A stretch of 64,000 nt of DNA from Halichoerus grypus (lineage: Eukaryota; Chordata; Mammalia; Carnivora; Phocidae). Of this stretch, positions 24,455 through 36,297 are shown one piece after another (the stretch's first letter is position 1; every line of letters begins with the position of its first letter). Under the pieces are notes generated by a model. That model made no database searches, was not told the origin of the DNA, and saw only the letters and a list, made by a program, of their open reading frames with translations. Position numbers and translations under genes: made by a program. The stretch spans positions 139,824,308 to 139,888,307 of the forward strand of contig NC_135717.1 in assembly GCF_964656455.1 (NCBI RefSeq), given 5' to 3'.

Positions 24455-26615
24455 TTCTATATCTCAATAATACATGGTCTTGATTATTGTGTTTTTTGTT
24501 GTCTTGAAATCCGTTAGCATAAGTCCTCCAATTTTGCTCTGCCTTTTAAAATTGTTTTGACACTTCTAGGTCCTTTAAATTTTCAGATAGCATTTAGAAT
24601 CAGCTTGTCAATTTCTATGAAAAAGACTCCTGGAACTTCTATTGAGATAGCATTTTTTATTCATGTATATGTGAATATATATATGAATTTATTCATTTAA
24701 TACATAAAATAAATTTGGGGAGAACCCATATCTTAAATATACTGTCTTCTAATCCATAATCATGATGTGTGTCTTCACTTATTTAATTTCTCTGACCAGT
24801 CTTTTGTAGATTTCAAAATATAACTTTTGCCATTTTGTTAATTCATGCTAGACATTTCATATTTATTAGAATTTCTTGCTTGTTTATTAAAAATTATAAA
24901 TGGCATTTTTAATGTTTTTGTTAGTTCATGGAATACAGTTGATTTTTGTATATTGACATATTCTACCTTCTCACACATTTACTTATTGTTTCTAGTAACT
25001 TTTTTATAGACATTCTAGGGTTTTCTTCAAATTTGATAATATTGTTTGCAAATTAAGGCAGTTTTACTTCTTCTGTATCAATTTATATGCCTTTCATTTC
25101 TTTTTTGTTTTGTTTTATTTCACTAACTAGGACCCCTGGAACAATGTTGAATAGAAATAGTGAGAAGAAAACTCCTTATCTTATTCTTGATCTTGGGGGG
25201 CGTAGCATTCAGTATTTCACATTTAAATATGAGGTTAGCTCTAGGTTTTCATGGATATCCTCTATCAAATTGAAGACATTTTTTTGTATTCCTGGTTTAC
25301 TGAGAAGTTTATCAAATGATTTTTAGTGTATGATCTTTTTTTAGAAGGGCATAAGACTTTTATTTTTTTAGAATACTTATATGGTAAATTATATAAAAAT
25401 ATATACAAAAAATAAATCATTTTGATTGATTTTTTAATATTAAACAACCTTGAATTCCTGTAATAAACCTATTTGGATATAATATACCATCCTTTTTATA
25501 TTTTTCTGAATTCAGCTTGCTAATGATTTGTTAAGACCTTTGCATCTATGTTTAGGACAGATATATTGGTCTCTTTCTTTTTTTTTTTTTAAGATTTTAT
25601 TTATTCATTTGAGAGGGAGAGAGACAGAGAGAGCACAAGCAGGTGGAGAAGTAGAGGGAGAGGGAGAAGCAGACTCCCTGCTGAGCCGGGAGTCCAACGA
25701 GGGCTTGATCCCAGGACCTGGCGATCATGACCTGAGCCAAAGGCAGACACTTAACTGATTGAGCCACCCAGACGCCCCTCTTGCTTTCTTTTCTTGTAAG
25801 ATCTATCAGATTTTGGTATCAGATAATGCTGACCTCATAAAATGAGTTGGAAAATATCCTCTCCTCTTCTCTTTTCTGGAAAAGTTTGTGTAGAACTGGT
25901 ATTTCTTTCTTTCTAATGTTTTGTAGAAGTCACCACTGAAGGCAGCTAGGCCTGAGCTTTTTCACTGTGGGAAGGTTTTTAATTATTAATCTAATTTATT
26001 TAAGAGATACAGTGTCATAGAGGTTATCTATATATTCTTGAATGAACATTGATAGTTTGTGTCTTTCAAAGATTTTATTCTTTTCACTTAATTGTCAATC
26101 TGATTACCAAAATTTGATGACAATGTTTTTCTATTATCTCTCTTTTTTTAATGTCTACAGGATATTTAGGGATTGTCCCCTTTCATTTTTGGTATTGTAA
26201 TTAGAGTTATGTTAATTTTATGGCTGAAAACATTTATTGCTCTTTCAAAGAAACAACTTTTGGTTTTATTTATTTTGTTGTTGTTTTGTGTTTTCTATTG
26301 GTTCTTCTTGCTTTAATTTGTTCTTTTTCTAGATTGTGAATGTGGAAAGTTAGATTATGAATCTTAGGCCTTTCATATTTTCTCATAAAAGTGTTTATTG
26401 GTAAGTTTTTCACTAAGTGCTATTTTAGCTGAAATGAATGAATTTTGATATTTGTGTTCTAAATCACCGAGTTCAAAATAACTCCTGATTTACCTGATGA
26501 TTTTTTCTTTGACCCATATTGTATTTATGTTTTTTATTTAGTTTCCAGATACTTGGAAATTTTACAGATTTCTTTCAGTTTTTGATTCCCAGTTTAATTC
26601 CATGTGGCGAGAGAA
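24455..26615 (-). mobile_element. Old L1 ORF2 relic, minus strand
   Basis: About 2 kb of inverted L1 ORF2 sequence: 'agcataagtcctccaatttt', 'agaatcagcttgtcaatttc', 'atgttgaatagaaatagtga', 'ctcataaaatgagttgg'. The reverse-transcriptase active-site region (25041-25052) reads FANN on the minus strand instead of the expected xADD, so both metal-binding aspartates are lost. Neither the 3' UTR nor the 5' UTR is present. A CAN-SINE interrupts it at 25576-25777. Frames of 60-79 codons in the area are debris. Confidence 0.8.
25576..25777 (-). mobile_element. CAN-SINE inside the old L1
   Basis: Poly-T and attttatttattcatttgag tail, 'gcagactccctgctgag', inverted B box gatcccaggacc and head gagccacccagacgcccc. 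Flanks are pyrimidine-rich (ctctttctttt), so the duplication cannot be fixed exactly. Confidence 0.92.
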
Positions 26616-26980
26616 TGGCTTCTGAGCTCATAACTCCCTGAGGACTCTCCCTGATGTCCTGTGTGTTGTACATCTCTCCACTGTGACTGGTGGAAAAGCA
26701 AACTATTCCCAACCCTGTTGGAGTGCTAGAAAATTTTCAGCTTACTGCTTTTTAGTTGCCCTTTTCCTGAACAGAGGTAGTTTCTTTCAGATATGTACCA
26801 TTCATTACTCATCACAAGACTTAATTAAGAGGAATCTCTGCAGAATTCCAGAGCTCTCTCAGGGTAGAGCACCTCCCTTCCCCTAGTGTTTGGCCTCTTA
26901 AATTTCTAATGGCCTGTCTTCCTTTAACTCATATTGCTAACTTCAATTCAGCAAGACTATGGGTTCTTATAGGAGTACCC
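26616..26980. other. Unassigned DNA
   Basis: Follows the end of the L1 relic. No family recognised; a 67-codon plus frame (26683-26886) has no support. Confidence 0.35.
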
Positions 26981-26984
26981 ATAT

Positions 26985-27148
26985 ATATTAGTTTCCTATT
27001 TCTTCTGTAACATTACCGTAAACTTAATGGCTTGAAACAACCAAAATATATTTGCTTACAGTTTTGGAAGTCACAATTTCAAAATGGATCTCACCAGGCT
27101 AAATTTAAGGTATTGGCAGGGCTTAATTCCTTTTTGGAGGCTCTAGAG
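26985..27148 (-). repeat. MaLR (MLT1-type) LTR fragment
   Basis: Inverted LTR end: 'attagtttcctatttcttct', 'taaacttaatggcttgaaac', 'cagttttggaagtcacaa', 'ggtattggcagggctt', 'tttttggaggctctagag'. It is a fragment with no coding part. Confidence 0.6.
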
Positions 27149-27318
27149 TTGCACACCAAGAAACATTTTATAAAATATTTTGCCACTTAAGGATAAATAC
27201 AGTCAGCTATATTTCAGAGAAGTTATCTCATTAAAGGAACATAAATTAGGCTTTCAAATTTCTTCTTTGTAATAATAATGATTAAAAACCTAAGTGTCCA
27301 GAGGTGTGTGTATGTGAG

Positions 27319-27320
<2 letters not shown>

Positions 27321-27362
<42 letters not shown>
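27321..27362 (+). repeat. (TG)n microsatellite, about 20 units
   Basis: An uninterrupted gt run of roughly 42 bases following a short imperfect prefix. Long pure dinucleotide runs are usually polymorphic in length. Confidence 0.97.
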
Positions 27363-27365
<3 letters not shown>

Positions 27366-27714
27366 GTTAGGGGTGGGGAGTGCAATCTTAAGACTTTTTT
27401 CCCATCCAAATAATCACTCATTTGTGAAGGTCAAATGAAAGCCAAAAAATATGCCATAAATATACTATTGGTAAAGAGTTCTTTTAGAATTATTTCAGGA
27501 ACCTGAATGAAGAAGCAAAAATAAGAGTTAAATAATAGGAATATTGACAGAAAATAGGGCTTGAGGGTCTTTCCTAACTTAGTTTTACAATCTAAATAAG
27601 GATAGCACTGGTTAGCAAAGAGTCAAAGGATTCTGGCTAATTTTTGTTTATTTCAACTTTGTGGGGTGTATTTTCCAAAGTTTAGACAATAAACATGTAT
27701 TACTTTTATAATAT

Positions 27715-28044
27715 TCCTATGGACTGAATATGTCCGCACAAAATTCATATGTTGATACCCTCACCTCTGATGTGGTGGTATTAGGAGGTTGGGCCTTTGG
27801 AAGGTAATTAGATTTAGATGAGGTTATGAGGGTGGAGCCCCACAATGAGATTAGTGCCCTTATAAGAAGAGGGAGAAACAGCAGAGCAGTGAGAAGGCAG
27901 CCATTTGTAAGTCAGAAAGAGGGCCCTCGCCAGGAATCAAAACTGCTGACACCTTGATCTTCCTGTCAGAAGTATGAGAAATAAATGTGGTCAAAACCAC
28001 CTGCTCCATGGTATCTTATTATAGTAACCCAAGTTGAGGCAGGC
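27715..28044 (+). mobile_element. Solo MaLR LTR (MLT1/MST-like)
   Basis: Ordered match to a MaLR LTR: 'tatggactgaatatgtccg', 'gtggtattaggaggttgggc', 'gatgaggttatgagggtgga', 'tagtgcccttataagaagag', 'gctgacaccttgatcttcc', 'atgagaaataaatgtgg' (polyadenylation signal region), 'ggtatcttattatagtaacc'. No internal region adjoins. Confidence 0.75.
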
Positions 28045-29816
28045 ATCTATGAAAATAGACATTTAAAAATAAATATGTGTAATTTTGATATGAATAATCA
28101 GAATTATGATTAAAATATGCACATAAAATAATTAAAAGGAAATTCACTAAAATATCATCTTAGAATAATGTATCTCTAGGTGGTTTTTTTTCATTTTTTT
28201 TCATTTCCCAAGATTTCCCTCTTATCCAGCTTTACTCTTATAATAGAAAATGTTATTTAAAATTATAAATTTTAAAATAAAATTATAAATAAAATTTCAA
28301 AGGCAATCAACCAATTTACAACAACAATCATATAAAAACAAATGTTATTATCTATGACATATAAAGTATATGCTGTGGTTGACAACATAAGTTATATAAA
28401 CTCTAGGAACAAAAAAAGAGTAAAACCAGGATATTTCACAAAGTCATGTAAAGATCAAGTAATAATGTTGTATAGTCATAGCATGTAAGTGACAACAAAT
28501 TTTAGCTATTCTCATTCTGAAGGCCTAAAATGGATGCACAGTACCTAAAACTAAAATTCAATCAAAAACATGAACTATAGCAATAATTTAGTCTATAAGT
28601 GTCAAATGATAAAACCTAGGGAAATAAAAAGGAGAAAAAACTAAAAAGTCCACAGTTTTGTTGTATAAGGAACTAGAATGTGAGGTAGCATTTGTAGATT
28701 GCTTTGGAATTTGGGGCAAATGGATATTTGGTCGATTATGGAAGAACTTTAAATGTCTTTTTTTTTTTTTTTAACATTGAAAAGGTCTTTAGGAACAAAG
28801 GAGATTATATATGTTAAATCTCTTTGAAAATCATGGACTAATATTTTTAAATTAGGACTCATTAGTATCAGGCTTTTCAAAGCAGATTTGGCTCTCTATA
28901 AGAAAGAAATATCTGTTAGTAAATCATGTCCAGAAAGTGGAAAGATGGCTGTCTGGGGAAGTCCATTCTCTCAGTTCCTGAAAGTGCTTAAAAATAAACT
29001 TGACTTCAGTGGGTGGGAATGTTGTAGAAGAGATTTAGCTTTGATTGAAAAAGTGAAGCAGATAACCTTGATAACTCTACCAGATTACCAAGTATGAAAT
29101 TTCATAAGTAGTATATTCCAACCACTGGTACGTTGAAGTTGGCTTGCACCAATTCATGATAGCTTGCTCTTAGTATCTATTCCTGACCCAACTCTGTGTT
29201 CAGTGGCATCATATCGGCATCTTGAAATCAGCCACGGTGGGAATAAAAATCAGCAAATATTTTCCAAGCAAGGCTTTTCCTCTGACCAGGGAGGCAGTGG
29301 TTAAACATTTAAACTAAAGCTTTCAATAAAATTCAAGCCTATAAAATATTTCCATTCATATATCTACCTAGCATTTGGAGATTAGAGTAGGAAGTAGTTC
29401 TTTTCTATAGCATAAAATAAACAGTCTTTGCCTAGGGCCAGATTGAGTCACTTAGACACCCTAAAATCTGAAAAGATTATAGCATCTAACAATACCAAAT
29501 CATAAAAACATGTGTAAGAAAATCCAACTAAAGTCTGTCTCATTTCCATGAACAAGAAAGAACTTTGGCACTTTTTAAAAAAATTACATTAAAAAAAAAT
29601 TTCATGCCTTTATTAGTGACTAAAATATCTGGTTAGTTTGTCTATCAAGTAATCCAGCATAGGCCTCCCCTTTATATGTTCATTTTATTAAATGCTATCC
29701 TTTATTATACAGTGAGAATTAAAGAGATATTTAGACATAGAAGACTGACCTAGCATTCATTTTTCATTATATGGCATGGATGATTGGATGGATGGATGAA
29801 TGGATAGATAGATAGA

Positions 29817-29845
<29 letters not shown>
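28045..29845. other. Unassigned AT-rich DNA
   Basis: No repeat family or gene recognised. A 16-base poly-T lies near 28758-28773. The 69-codon frame at 28888-29097 has no supporting feature. Confidence 0.4.
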
Positions 29846-29847
<2 letters not shown>

Positions 29848-29848
29848 G
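29778..29848 (+). repeat. Compound tetranucleotide microsatellite
   Basis: GATG units pass into GATA (about four) and then CATA (about eight), a stepwise compound repeat. Confidence 0.95.
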
Positions 29849-29854
29849 ATAAAC

Positions 29855-30010
29855 AATAGATAGGCACTGTGTCTTTTAATTTTATTCTTCAAATATCACT
29901 GTAAGAAAGGTGATATTTTCCCCATTTTTATGTTTAAAGAAAGAGACTGAAAGAACTTAAGTAAATTATCCTTGTGTTTAGAGCTTTTATTTTATTCCCT
30001 CTGACTGAAT
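29855..30010 (-). repeat. Possible MIR fragment, minus strand
   Basis: Weak inverted MIR layout: 'ttccccatttttatgtttaa', 'gagactgaaagaacttaag', 'ctgactgaatcccactctt'. Confidence 0.45.
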
Positions 30011-30364
30011 CCCACTCTTCCTGTATATAATACATAAACACACACTACATTGGATGTGGCCTCTTAGTAGTCCCTTATCACTAGAGGAATGTGGTGACTG
30101 ACTAGTATACAGAATAAGGTAAAGCTGAATTGGCAAATTGACATGATAACATATTTAATTTTCTATGACATTTTATATACACATGTGATGCAAAGGGCCT
30201 TGAAGGGGAGGCTCTTTGCTTTATTCATTATTGTTTGGTCCGCTCTCTTTCCTACTTCTAGTCCCACTTATGGTACCTAGAAATATTAGGGATGCATTTT
30301 TTAAATGAAGGGATGAATGATTAATAGTTGTTGATGTCCTTTCTGAAATGATTACTTTATAACA

Positions 30365-30545
30365 CTTCTTTATTTACTATCTGTAGATATATGAAGCAGA
30401 TCCACATATATTACCCCATTTACTCTGACAACTGAGTGGAGTTTATTCAACTTCTGCATGGAGGAAAAATGCTTTGCTTAAATTTATTCAGATGGTAAAT
30501 GGCAGGGACAGAATTATAAAATATGACAACTTAACTTCTCTTTCA
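30365..30545 (-). repeat. Possible MIR fragment, minus strand
   Basis: Weak inverted MIR layout: 'attaccccatttactctgac', 'ttattcagatggtaaatgg', 'cagggacagaattataaa'. Confidence 0.45.
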
Positions 30546-31180
30546 TGCTCTACACACACACTTTTAATTTGGTAAACCACAAACAAGTTCCTTTGAAATT
30601 TTGTTAAAACTGGATTATATAATTTTACATCAAAATTATTACTTCAGCAATGAATAAAATGATTGGAATCTTATTAACTCTTCATTTTAATGGACTCAGA
30701 TATACCTACATGCTCAATTTCCTCAATTAATGTGATAGTATTTTAAAAGTTAAGTGCAAATGAGCACAGAATTTAAAATGGGGAAAAGAGGAATTTCAAA
30801 AAGCATATTTTGGTGCCTTCTGAGAAACTGAGAGACTAAAAAATCTAAATAGCTATTTGAATTTTTTCAAGTGGATTCTAGGCTGACATTTTTTTTTTCA
30901 TTTTACATCAGTCTTATTTTGAATTGGGTCATAAGATTTTGGAGATGAAGTTTGATCACAGTCAATTCTGATTTATCTGAAAATGTTTTATTTACTTTTA
31001 CAATTTCATACAGTCCCTTTCCTTTCACTCCAAGGCTGGGTCCAGGCCTGATGACTGAATGTCCTCCTTGACAAGGGAAAAAAGTATTCAAACCTGAGCA
31101 CCTGGGCAAATGCTTTACTAAATCAGTATCTCAAAATCTTTTAAAAATGAACATGCTTCTACTATGCTATAAAAGTAGAA
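30546..31180. other. Unassigned AT-rich DNA
   Basis: Nothing recognised. The 68-codon minus frame at 30903-31109 is unsupported. Confidence 0.35.
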
Positions 31181-31184
31181 TTAT

Positions 31185-31830
31185 GCAAGTTTGGTTGAAT
31201 AAATAATGGAGTATTTATGATGTAAAATATTGCATAGCCTTTTAAAAGAATGAAGCTGACTCAGATGACCTGGCGTGACCTACAAACATTCACAAGCTAC
31301 TGTTGAGAGAAGAAAACACACAGAAGGGTGTGATCATTATTTTGAGTATACTCTTAGAAATCATGTGAGATATCCTATGCAAGTTCACTATGTGTCTATG
31401 GTTCTAAGCATATGGCACATACAGATTTTTACACTCAGATGATTTAGACACATCACCTATGGCTTCTGGTTAGGATTCTGGTGAAGAGGAGATCTGGAGG
31501 CATGGAATGGAGAGAAGCAATAAGGAAGAACAACGACATAAAAGAAAATAGCACCAAATTGTATATATGATCACATTTATGTAACATTGTATGTATGTGT
31601 ATAAATATATATGTGCATTAGAGATAGCAGAGGTACAAAAGAAAGAGTCAGGTTTATATTTACTGACTCCAAAGAAAAAAAAAGTGTGAGAATATTAGCA
31701 CATGAAAATATTTAACAGTGGTTGTCTCACAGTACCGTGGGAAGAGAAATGAGTGCATGGGCGAGGTAGTATTTAGCTTTGCCTTTATATCATTTCATGT
31801 GTATTATTTAAATCAAGAGGTTTCAATATG
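31185..31830 (+). mobile_element. L1M-type 3' end
   Basis: Order matches an old L1M/L1ME 3' region: 'gaataaataatggagtattt', 'attgcatagccttttaaaag', 'caagctactgttgagagaag', 'gtatatatgatcacatttat', 'aacagtggttgtctcaca', then 'tgtgtattatttaaatcaag'. Diverged, with no coding frame left. Confidence 0.55.
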
Positions 31831-33270
31831 GTAGCAGGTGAAGGCAGTCAAAAGCTAAAAAGAAGACAAAATTAAATATATTCTTATATTCATATATGCA
31901 TCATTCTTATGGTCAAAAGAGAAGTGAGAAATAATTATTTTTTCTAAGCGTTTTAGTTATGCATAGAGTACGTAAACACAGGACTGACTGTATTTTGACA
32001 TGTGATCTTTGCGATCAAAAGAAATTTTATTTATATCATAAAAAAATACACATTATTACCTGAGCATTTTCTATGTCTCCTATAACTTTTTTCAGTTGTT
32101 TGATAGCTTCTTTTCAGTTGGATGTACTTTTCAAAGAAACTAATTGGTAACATATCCTTTACCAAGCTTTGAAATGATCATCAGATGGAAGAACATGAAT
32201 ATGAGTCATAAAATATTAGTTTTATATTATTGAATGCACTCTAATTATCTCTGTGTTCGCTTCTTTGCTGGAAGCATGTTTTTCTCCTCTCACAGTCATT
32301 AATTTTCACAAGTATGAATTTAAACCATCTCAAAATGATTTTCTTTTGGTATTCCACACTCCCCACCAGCAGGGTAGTCTAATTTGATGATGTTGGCAGA
32401 AAAAAAATGAATTAATTAGTTTTCAGATAAATACCATAACAATATATTTAGCTTTTAAAGGGGCAAATAAAGCATTAGAAATCTGTAGTGAGAACAAAAA
32501 TATATTCTAGCTATAGTATTATTTTTCTTTCCCTGCATACTTATTTAAGACCTATAGATATCATCACACCAAAATAAATATGTGCTGGCTAATTTGTACC
32601 AAGGAAAGCAAAATATGAAGAATAATTTCTCTTATAAGTAAGAATAGACAAAATTATGGGACATTTATAGCATACAAAGATTTGTATCTTAATAACTAAA
32701 ATTTTATTGTTCCATTTTGTTAAAGAATATGAACTTTAGTATTTCTAAATAGCATGTGCTCATATTAATTCCTAAAAGGGATATAACTCATTAAAGTAAA
32801 ATAAAAGATTTAAGTAAAAGAACGTTAAAAATAAAAATGTTCAGGAGTTTACAATATATCACCTTACTATGCAAGATATGACAGAACTAGTTTCCCCTTT
32901 ATTCGCTGCTTCTGTTTCTATAAAGTAGCAAGCAATTGTTTCTCTAAATTGACATAATTATTATTTTTTTCTATTTCAGAGTCACAAACAGTAACTATCA
33001 TGAGCAATAAATACAAGCAATGTTTTGTGCCTGGTACTGTATTAAAAGAGAATTATGGGTATGCAAGTCGGTTCTAGAAATGAAATATATACATCAATAA
33101 TAATATAAATGGTGAGCTTATGATTAGATAAGTAATGGTCCCTTATATACTGGTGGTCCCTGGTCTTTCACCACAGGGATAAGAATCCCTTCTTCTCTTC
33201 TCACAGGGAAAGACTCCCTGGTGTAGCAAGTGAGTAGAGGCTTGGGAGTTCCAAGGATCTGGCAGTATTC
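31831..33270. other. Unassigned AT-rich DNA
   Basis: About 1.4 kb with no recognised repeat, gene or RNA. Confidence 0.4.
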
Positions 33271-33274
33271 AATG

Positions 33275-33430
33275 GCAAGACTTGGGCAAGTTCATAATCT
33301 GATTCAGTCTCTCTCTCTCTCTCTCTTTCTCTCACTGTCTTTTCTTCTCTGTGAAATAGGAGCAAATACTATCTACCCCACATGGTTGTTAGAATTATTT
33401 AACAAGATAATGTATCTGCACATAAACATG
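33275..33430 (+). repeat. MIR SINE containing a (CT)n tract
   Basis: MIR core 'gacttgggcaagttcataat' and 'tctctgtgaaataggagcaa', 'catggttgttagaattatt'. A pure CT run at 33308-33326 has expanded inside it. Confidence 0.6.
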
Positions 33431-33722
33431 TTATTTTTTCCATTTTAACTAAGCCCGTTCTCTACTCCATTTTCATTCCTACAACTTCCCTCTTTCTCTG
33501 CTCCTCTTTAGAGCCACACCCCTTGAAGGAGACATAGTTAAAATACTCTATTACTCTCCTTTTTTTTTTTAAACTCACTACACTAAGGTTTGCATCCCCT
33601 CCACAGAAACCACTCTTGTCATATCTGCAATGATACCCACATTGCTAAATCCAAAAGTCAATGCTCAATCTTTGTCTTGTCACAGTTGATTTCTTTTTCT
33701 TCTGGAAATACACCAAGTTCTC

Positions 33723-34229
33723 ATGCCTTCTTTCCTATGTTATAGGCTGCTTCTTAATATCTTGTGCTGTTCCTTCTCATCTCAATTCCTGAATTTTGGA
33801 GTGCTTCCAAGCTCAGCTTTTGGGCCTCTGCTCCATCCACCTAACCTCTTGGTGTCCACACCCAGTGACATGGTTTTAAATACAGTTTATATGCTGATGA
33901 TTCCCAAGTTTATTCTTTCTAGTCTGTACTCCCTCCTGAACTCTCTAGATTCATATATATTCAACTGCCTTCTGGACATCTCTAGCTGGGTATTTAATAT
34001 ATGTCTTAAAATTAACCAGGCCAAAATTGAGCTCCTAATCTCCCCTCCCACAACTCCTTTATCCAGCGTATTCCTCATCTCAGTTAATGGCCACAGCATC
34101 CATCCAGTCATTCAGGCCCCAAACCTTGAAGTCACCAATGATACATCCAATTTATTGGAAATCCTTTCAACTCCCACTTTAAAAATAGCCAAAATAGACA
34201 TATCATCACTTCTGCTGCTATTATTCTAG
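33723..34229 (+). pseudogene. Decayed L2 reverse-transcriptase coding remnant
   Basis: This is the longest open frame in the window (168 codons), but it is not a gene. It lies wholly inside the L2 ORF2 relic. Its translation is out of frame at the YADD box (33890-33901), although later parts such as 'ISVNGHSIHPVIQAPNLEV' resemble the L2 protein. The length is a chance survival of a decayed frame. Confidence 0.75.
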
Positions 34230-34473
34230 TCCAAGCCACCATTTTTCTCTCCTGGATTTCCTCTCCTGAGTGGTCTCTCTTCCTACTCTTATCCTCTGTT
34301 TCCTTCAATCCAGAAATACCGTAAGCTTTTTAAAACTGTAAATCAGATTGTGGTTTTGATCTGCTGTGTTCCCTCCCATGACTCCCTATCACTCAAAGTA
34401 AAAAATAAAGTCCCTAAAATGGTCTTCAAGCCCTACATAATCTGGTCTGTCATTAATTTTTTAGACTTCCTTT

Positions 34474-34662
34474 TTAAAAAAGATTTTATTTATTTATTTG
34501 AGAGAGAGAGCAGGGTGAGGGGTAGGGGAAGAGGGAGAGAGAGAATTTCAAGCGGACTCCCCTGCTGAATGCGGAGCCTGATTCAGGGTCCATCTCCCTG
34601 AGATCATGACCTGAGCTGAAATTGAGTCTGATGCTCAACTGACTGAGCCATCCAGGCACCCC
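34474..34662 (-). mobile_element. CAN-SINE inside L2, diverged
   Basis: Inverted tail aaagattttatttatttatt, then 'gagatcatgacctgagctga' and head gagccatccaggcacccc. The duplication tagacttccttt / taggctttcttt (34462-34473, 34663-34674) has two mismatches. Confidence 0.92.
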
Positions 34663-35097
34663 TAGGCTTTCTTTGCAACTACTCTTCCTTTTTCCCTACT
34701 TGTCTCCAGCTACTGGCTTCCTTGCAGTTTAGAGAGTATCTCTAGCCTGTTGCTTCCTGAGACCTTGTAATCTTGTTTCCATTTCCTAGAATACTTTTTC
34801 TTTAGATATCAGCATAACTTGCTCCTTTTTCTCCTTTACATCTTTGTTCCCTGACCTCACTCTTTAAAATGCAAATCTCAGCACTTCTTATCTCCTTCCT
34901 CTACTTGATTTATTTTGGTTGCATTCATCACCATGTTATACACTGCATCATTTACTTCCCCAAGGAAAATGAGAATATAGGCTCCAACAGGATAGGATCC
35001 TGGTCTGCTGTGTTCATTGCCATATCCCAAGAATACCATATGTTGTATAATAAAGGGCCAATAAATATTTATTCATGGAACGAATGAATGAACAAGA

Positions 35098-36284
35098 AAG
35101 AACTTTGTGAAATAGAAAGCACCATAAAAACAGAGCTTATTATGTTTTTCCTAGTATTACAGGAAACACTATGAAAATAACTAAGCATCCATCTGAGGTA
35201 AACAATCAGCTCTGGAATGTATATACATTGCTTTGGAGAGTACCCAGGTAGCAGGGACATAACTACCCTTGTCTACTACATATACATCCAATTATTATAT
35301 ACTATATACATATTCTATATCTTGTATACTAGATTTGCACTCAGCTATTAACAGTCTGCCCTGCTATAAGGATATAAGCATTTTGAGAGCAAAGACCGTA
35401 AAAAACAGGCCAGGTCAATGTCATATGACAATGTGTTGATTTTAGCTCTTGCGTCCCATTGAGTAGGAATATGTTAGCAAAAAACGCTATGAACTTCAAA
35501 CAGTAATTAGAAGGATCAAACTAAAGCTTACAGCAGCTTTAGAGGAAGATAGGGATGAGTTTCCTGCAGAGTCTATCTTATACGGCTTACTTGGTGGAAA
35601 CTAACCCTCCTTGACAAGAAACAGCACTGGTAATGATAGAGAATTTATGTAGTTGTAGTTCTCTGAGTGAGAATGACAGTGCCCAGCAGCAAATTCATAT
35701 TTTTATTGACTGCTTCTTATCCACTGCTACATGACTCTCCACCTTTTTTTCAGGCGTTATGTACAGAATCTTAAATACCTTGGATAAGTCAATGGGTAAG
35801 TTTTGAGTGACAGGCTTTCTCTTATATTTACTTTGAAAGCCAGAACAGAAAACTTTCTTGGCCAAAGATTAGCTATAACACAATATTCTGAAATACAGTG
35901 TGATAAAAGTACTGTTTTAAGAATGTGGCAAGAAGAAAAGATACACAGTGTTTTGGGTTTTTTTTTTTTTTCTTTCTTTCTTTCACATTGTAACCACAGC
36001 AACCGCGATGGAGACTTTGTATTTGAAGTTTTCAAACTGCTGAGGCTTTGCATGGAAAAAGAAAAGCGGGGAGAAGTAAACATGGTAACAACCCCTCTCT
36101 CCATCTCAACATTTGGTGTCTCAGTTCTGGACTCATGCTTCCAGGGCTCGTGCCACCGTCCTCTTGCTGTTTTCCTTGTTTCCAGGCATAGCTCTTCCCA
36201 TCCTCCATGATGCCATCACAGTGATTTTCCTAAAACATGAAACCGGTTTCATTTTCCTCGGCTCTCAGTCTTAAAATATATCTA
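35098..36284. other. Unassigned DNA with splice-like signals
   Basis: No repeat is recognised up to about 36105. A short segment at 36000-36084 is open, keeps CpGs and has acceptor- and donor-like flanks. Another at 35754-35795 also has strong splice-like ends, but the two are out of phase. From 36110 to 36270 there are weak L2-like matches (cacagtgattttcctaaaac). I do not call a gene. Confidence 0.35.
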
Positions 36285-36297
36285 CATGTACAGTCAG

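Larger units (their letters stand above)
33455..35097 (+). mobile_element. L2 LINE, ORF2 relic with 3' end
   Basis: About 1.4 kb of L2 excluding one SINE. It runs from 'agaaaccactcttgtcat' through 'ggagtgcttccaagctcagc', 'tatatgctgatgattcccaa', 'attcaactgccttctggaca', 'tcagttaatggccacagcat' and 'ctagtccaagccaccat'. It ends at 'gccaataaatatttattcat' with gaatgaatgaa. The reverse-transcriptase YADD codons persist at 33890-33901 (tat gct gat gat), but in a different frame from the 168-codon open frame at 33723-34229. The reading frame is therefore broken by indels and stops. Confidence 0.85.

Noticed and set aside
33723..34229. 168-codon plus-strand open frame as a gene
   Set aside because: It lies inside an L2 ORF2 relic and is out of frame with the preserved YADD box; there is no promoter, splice or conservation evidence from sequence alone.
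35803..36210. 135-codon plus frame as a single-exon gene
   Set aside because: Its first part runs through unassigned DNA and a poly-T tract (FFFFSFF); only the short middle block has any interest and is reported as a finding.
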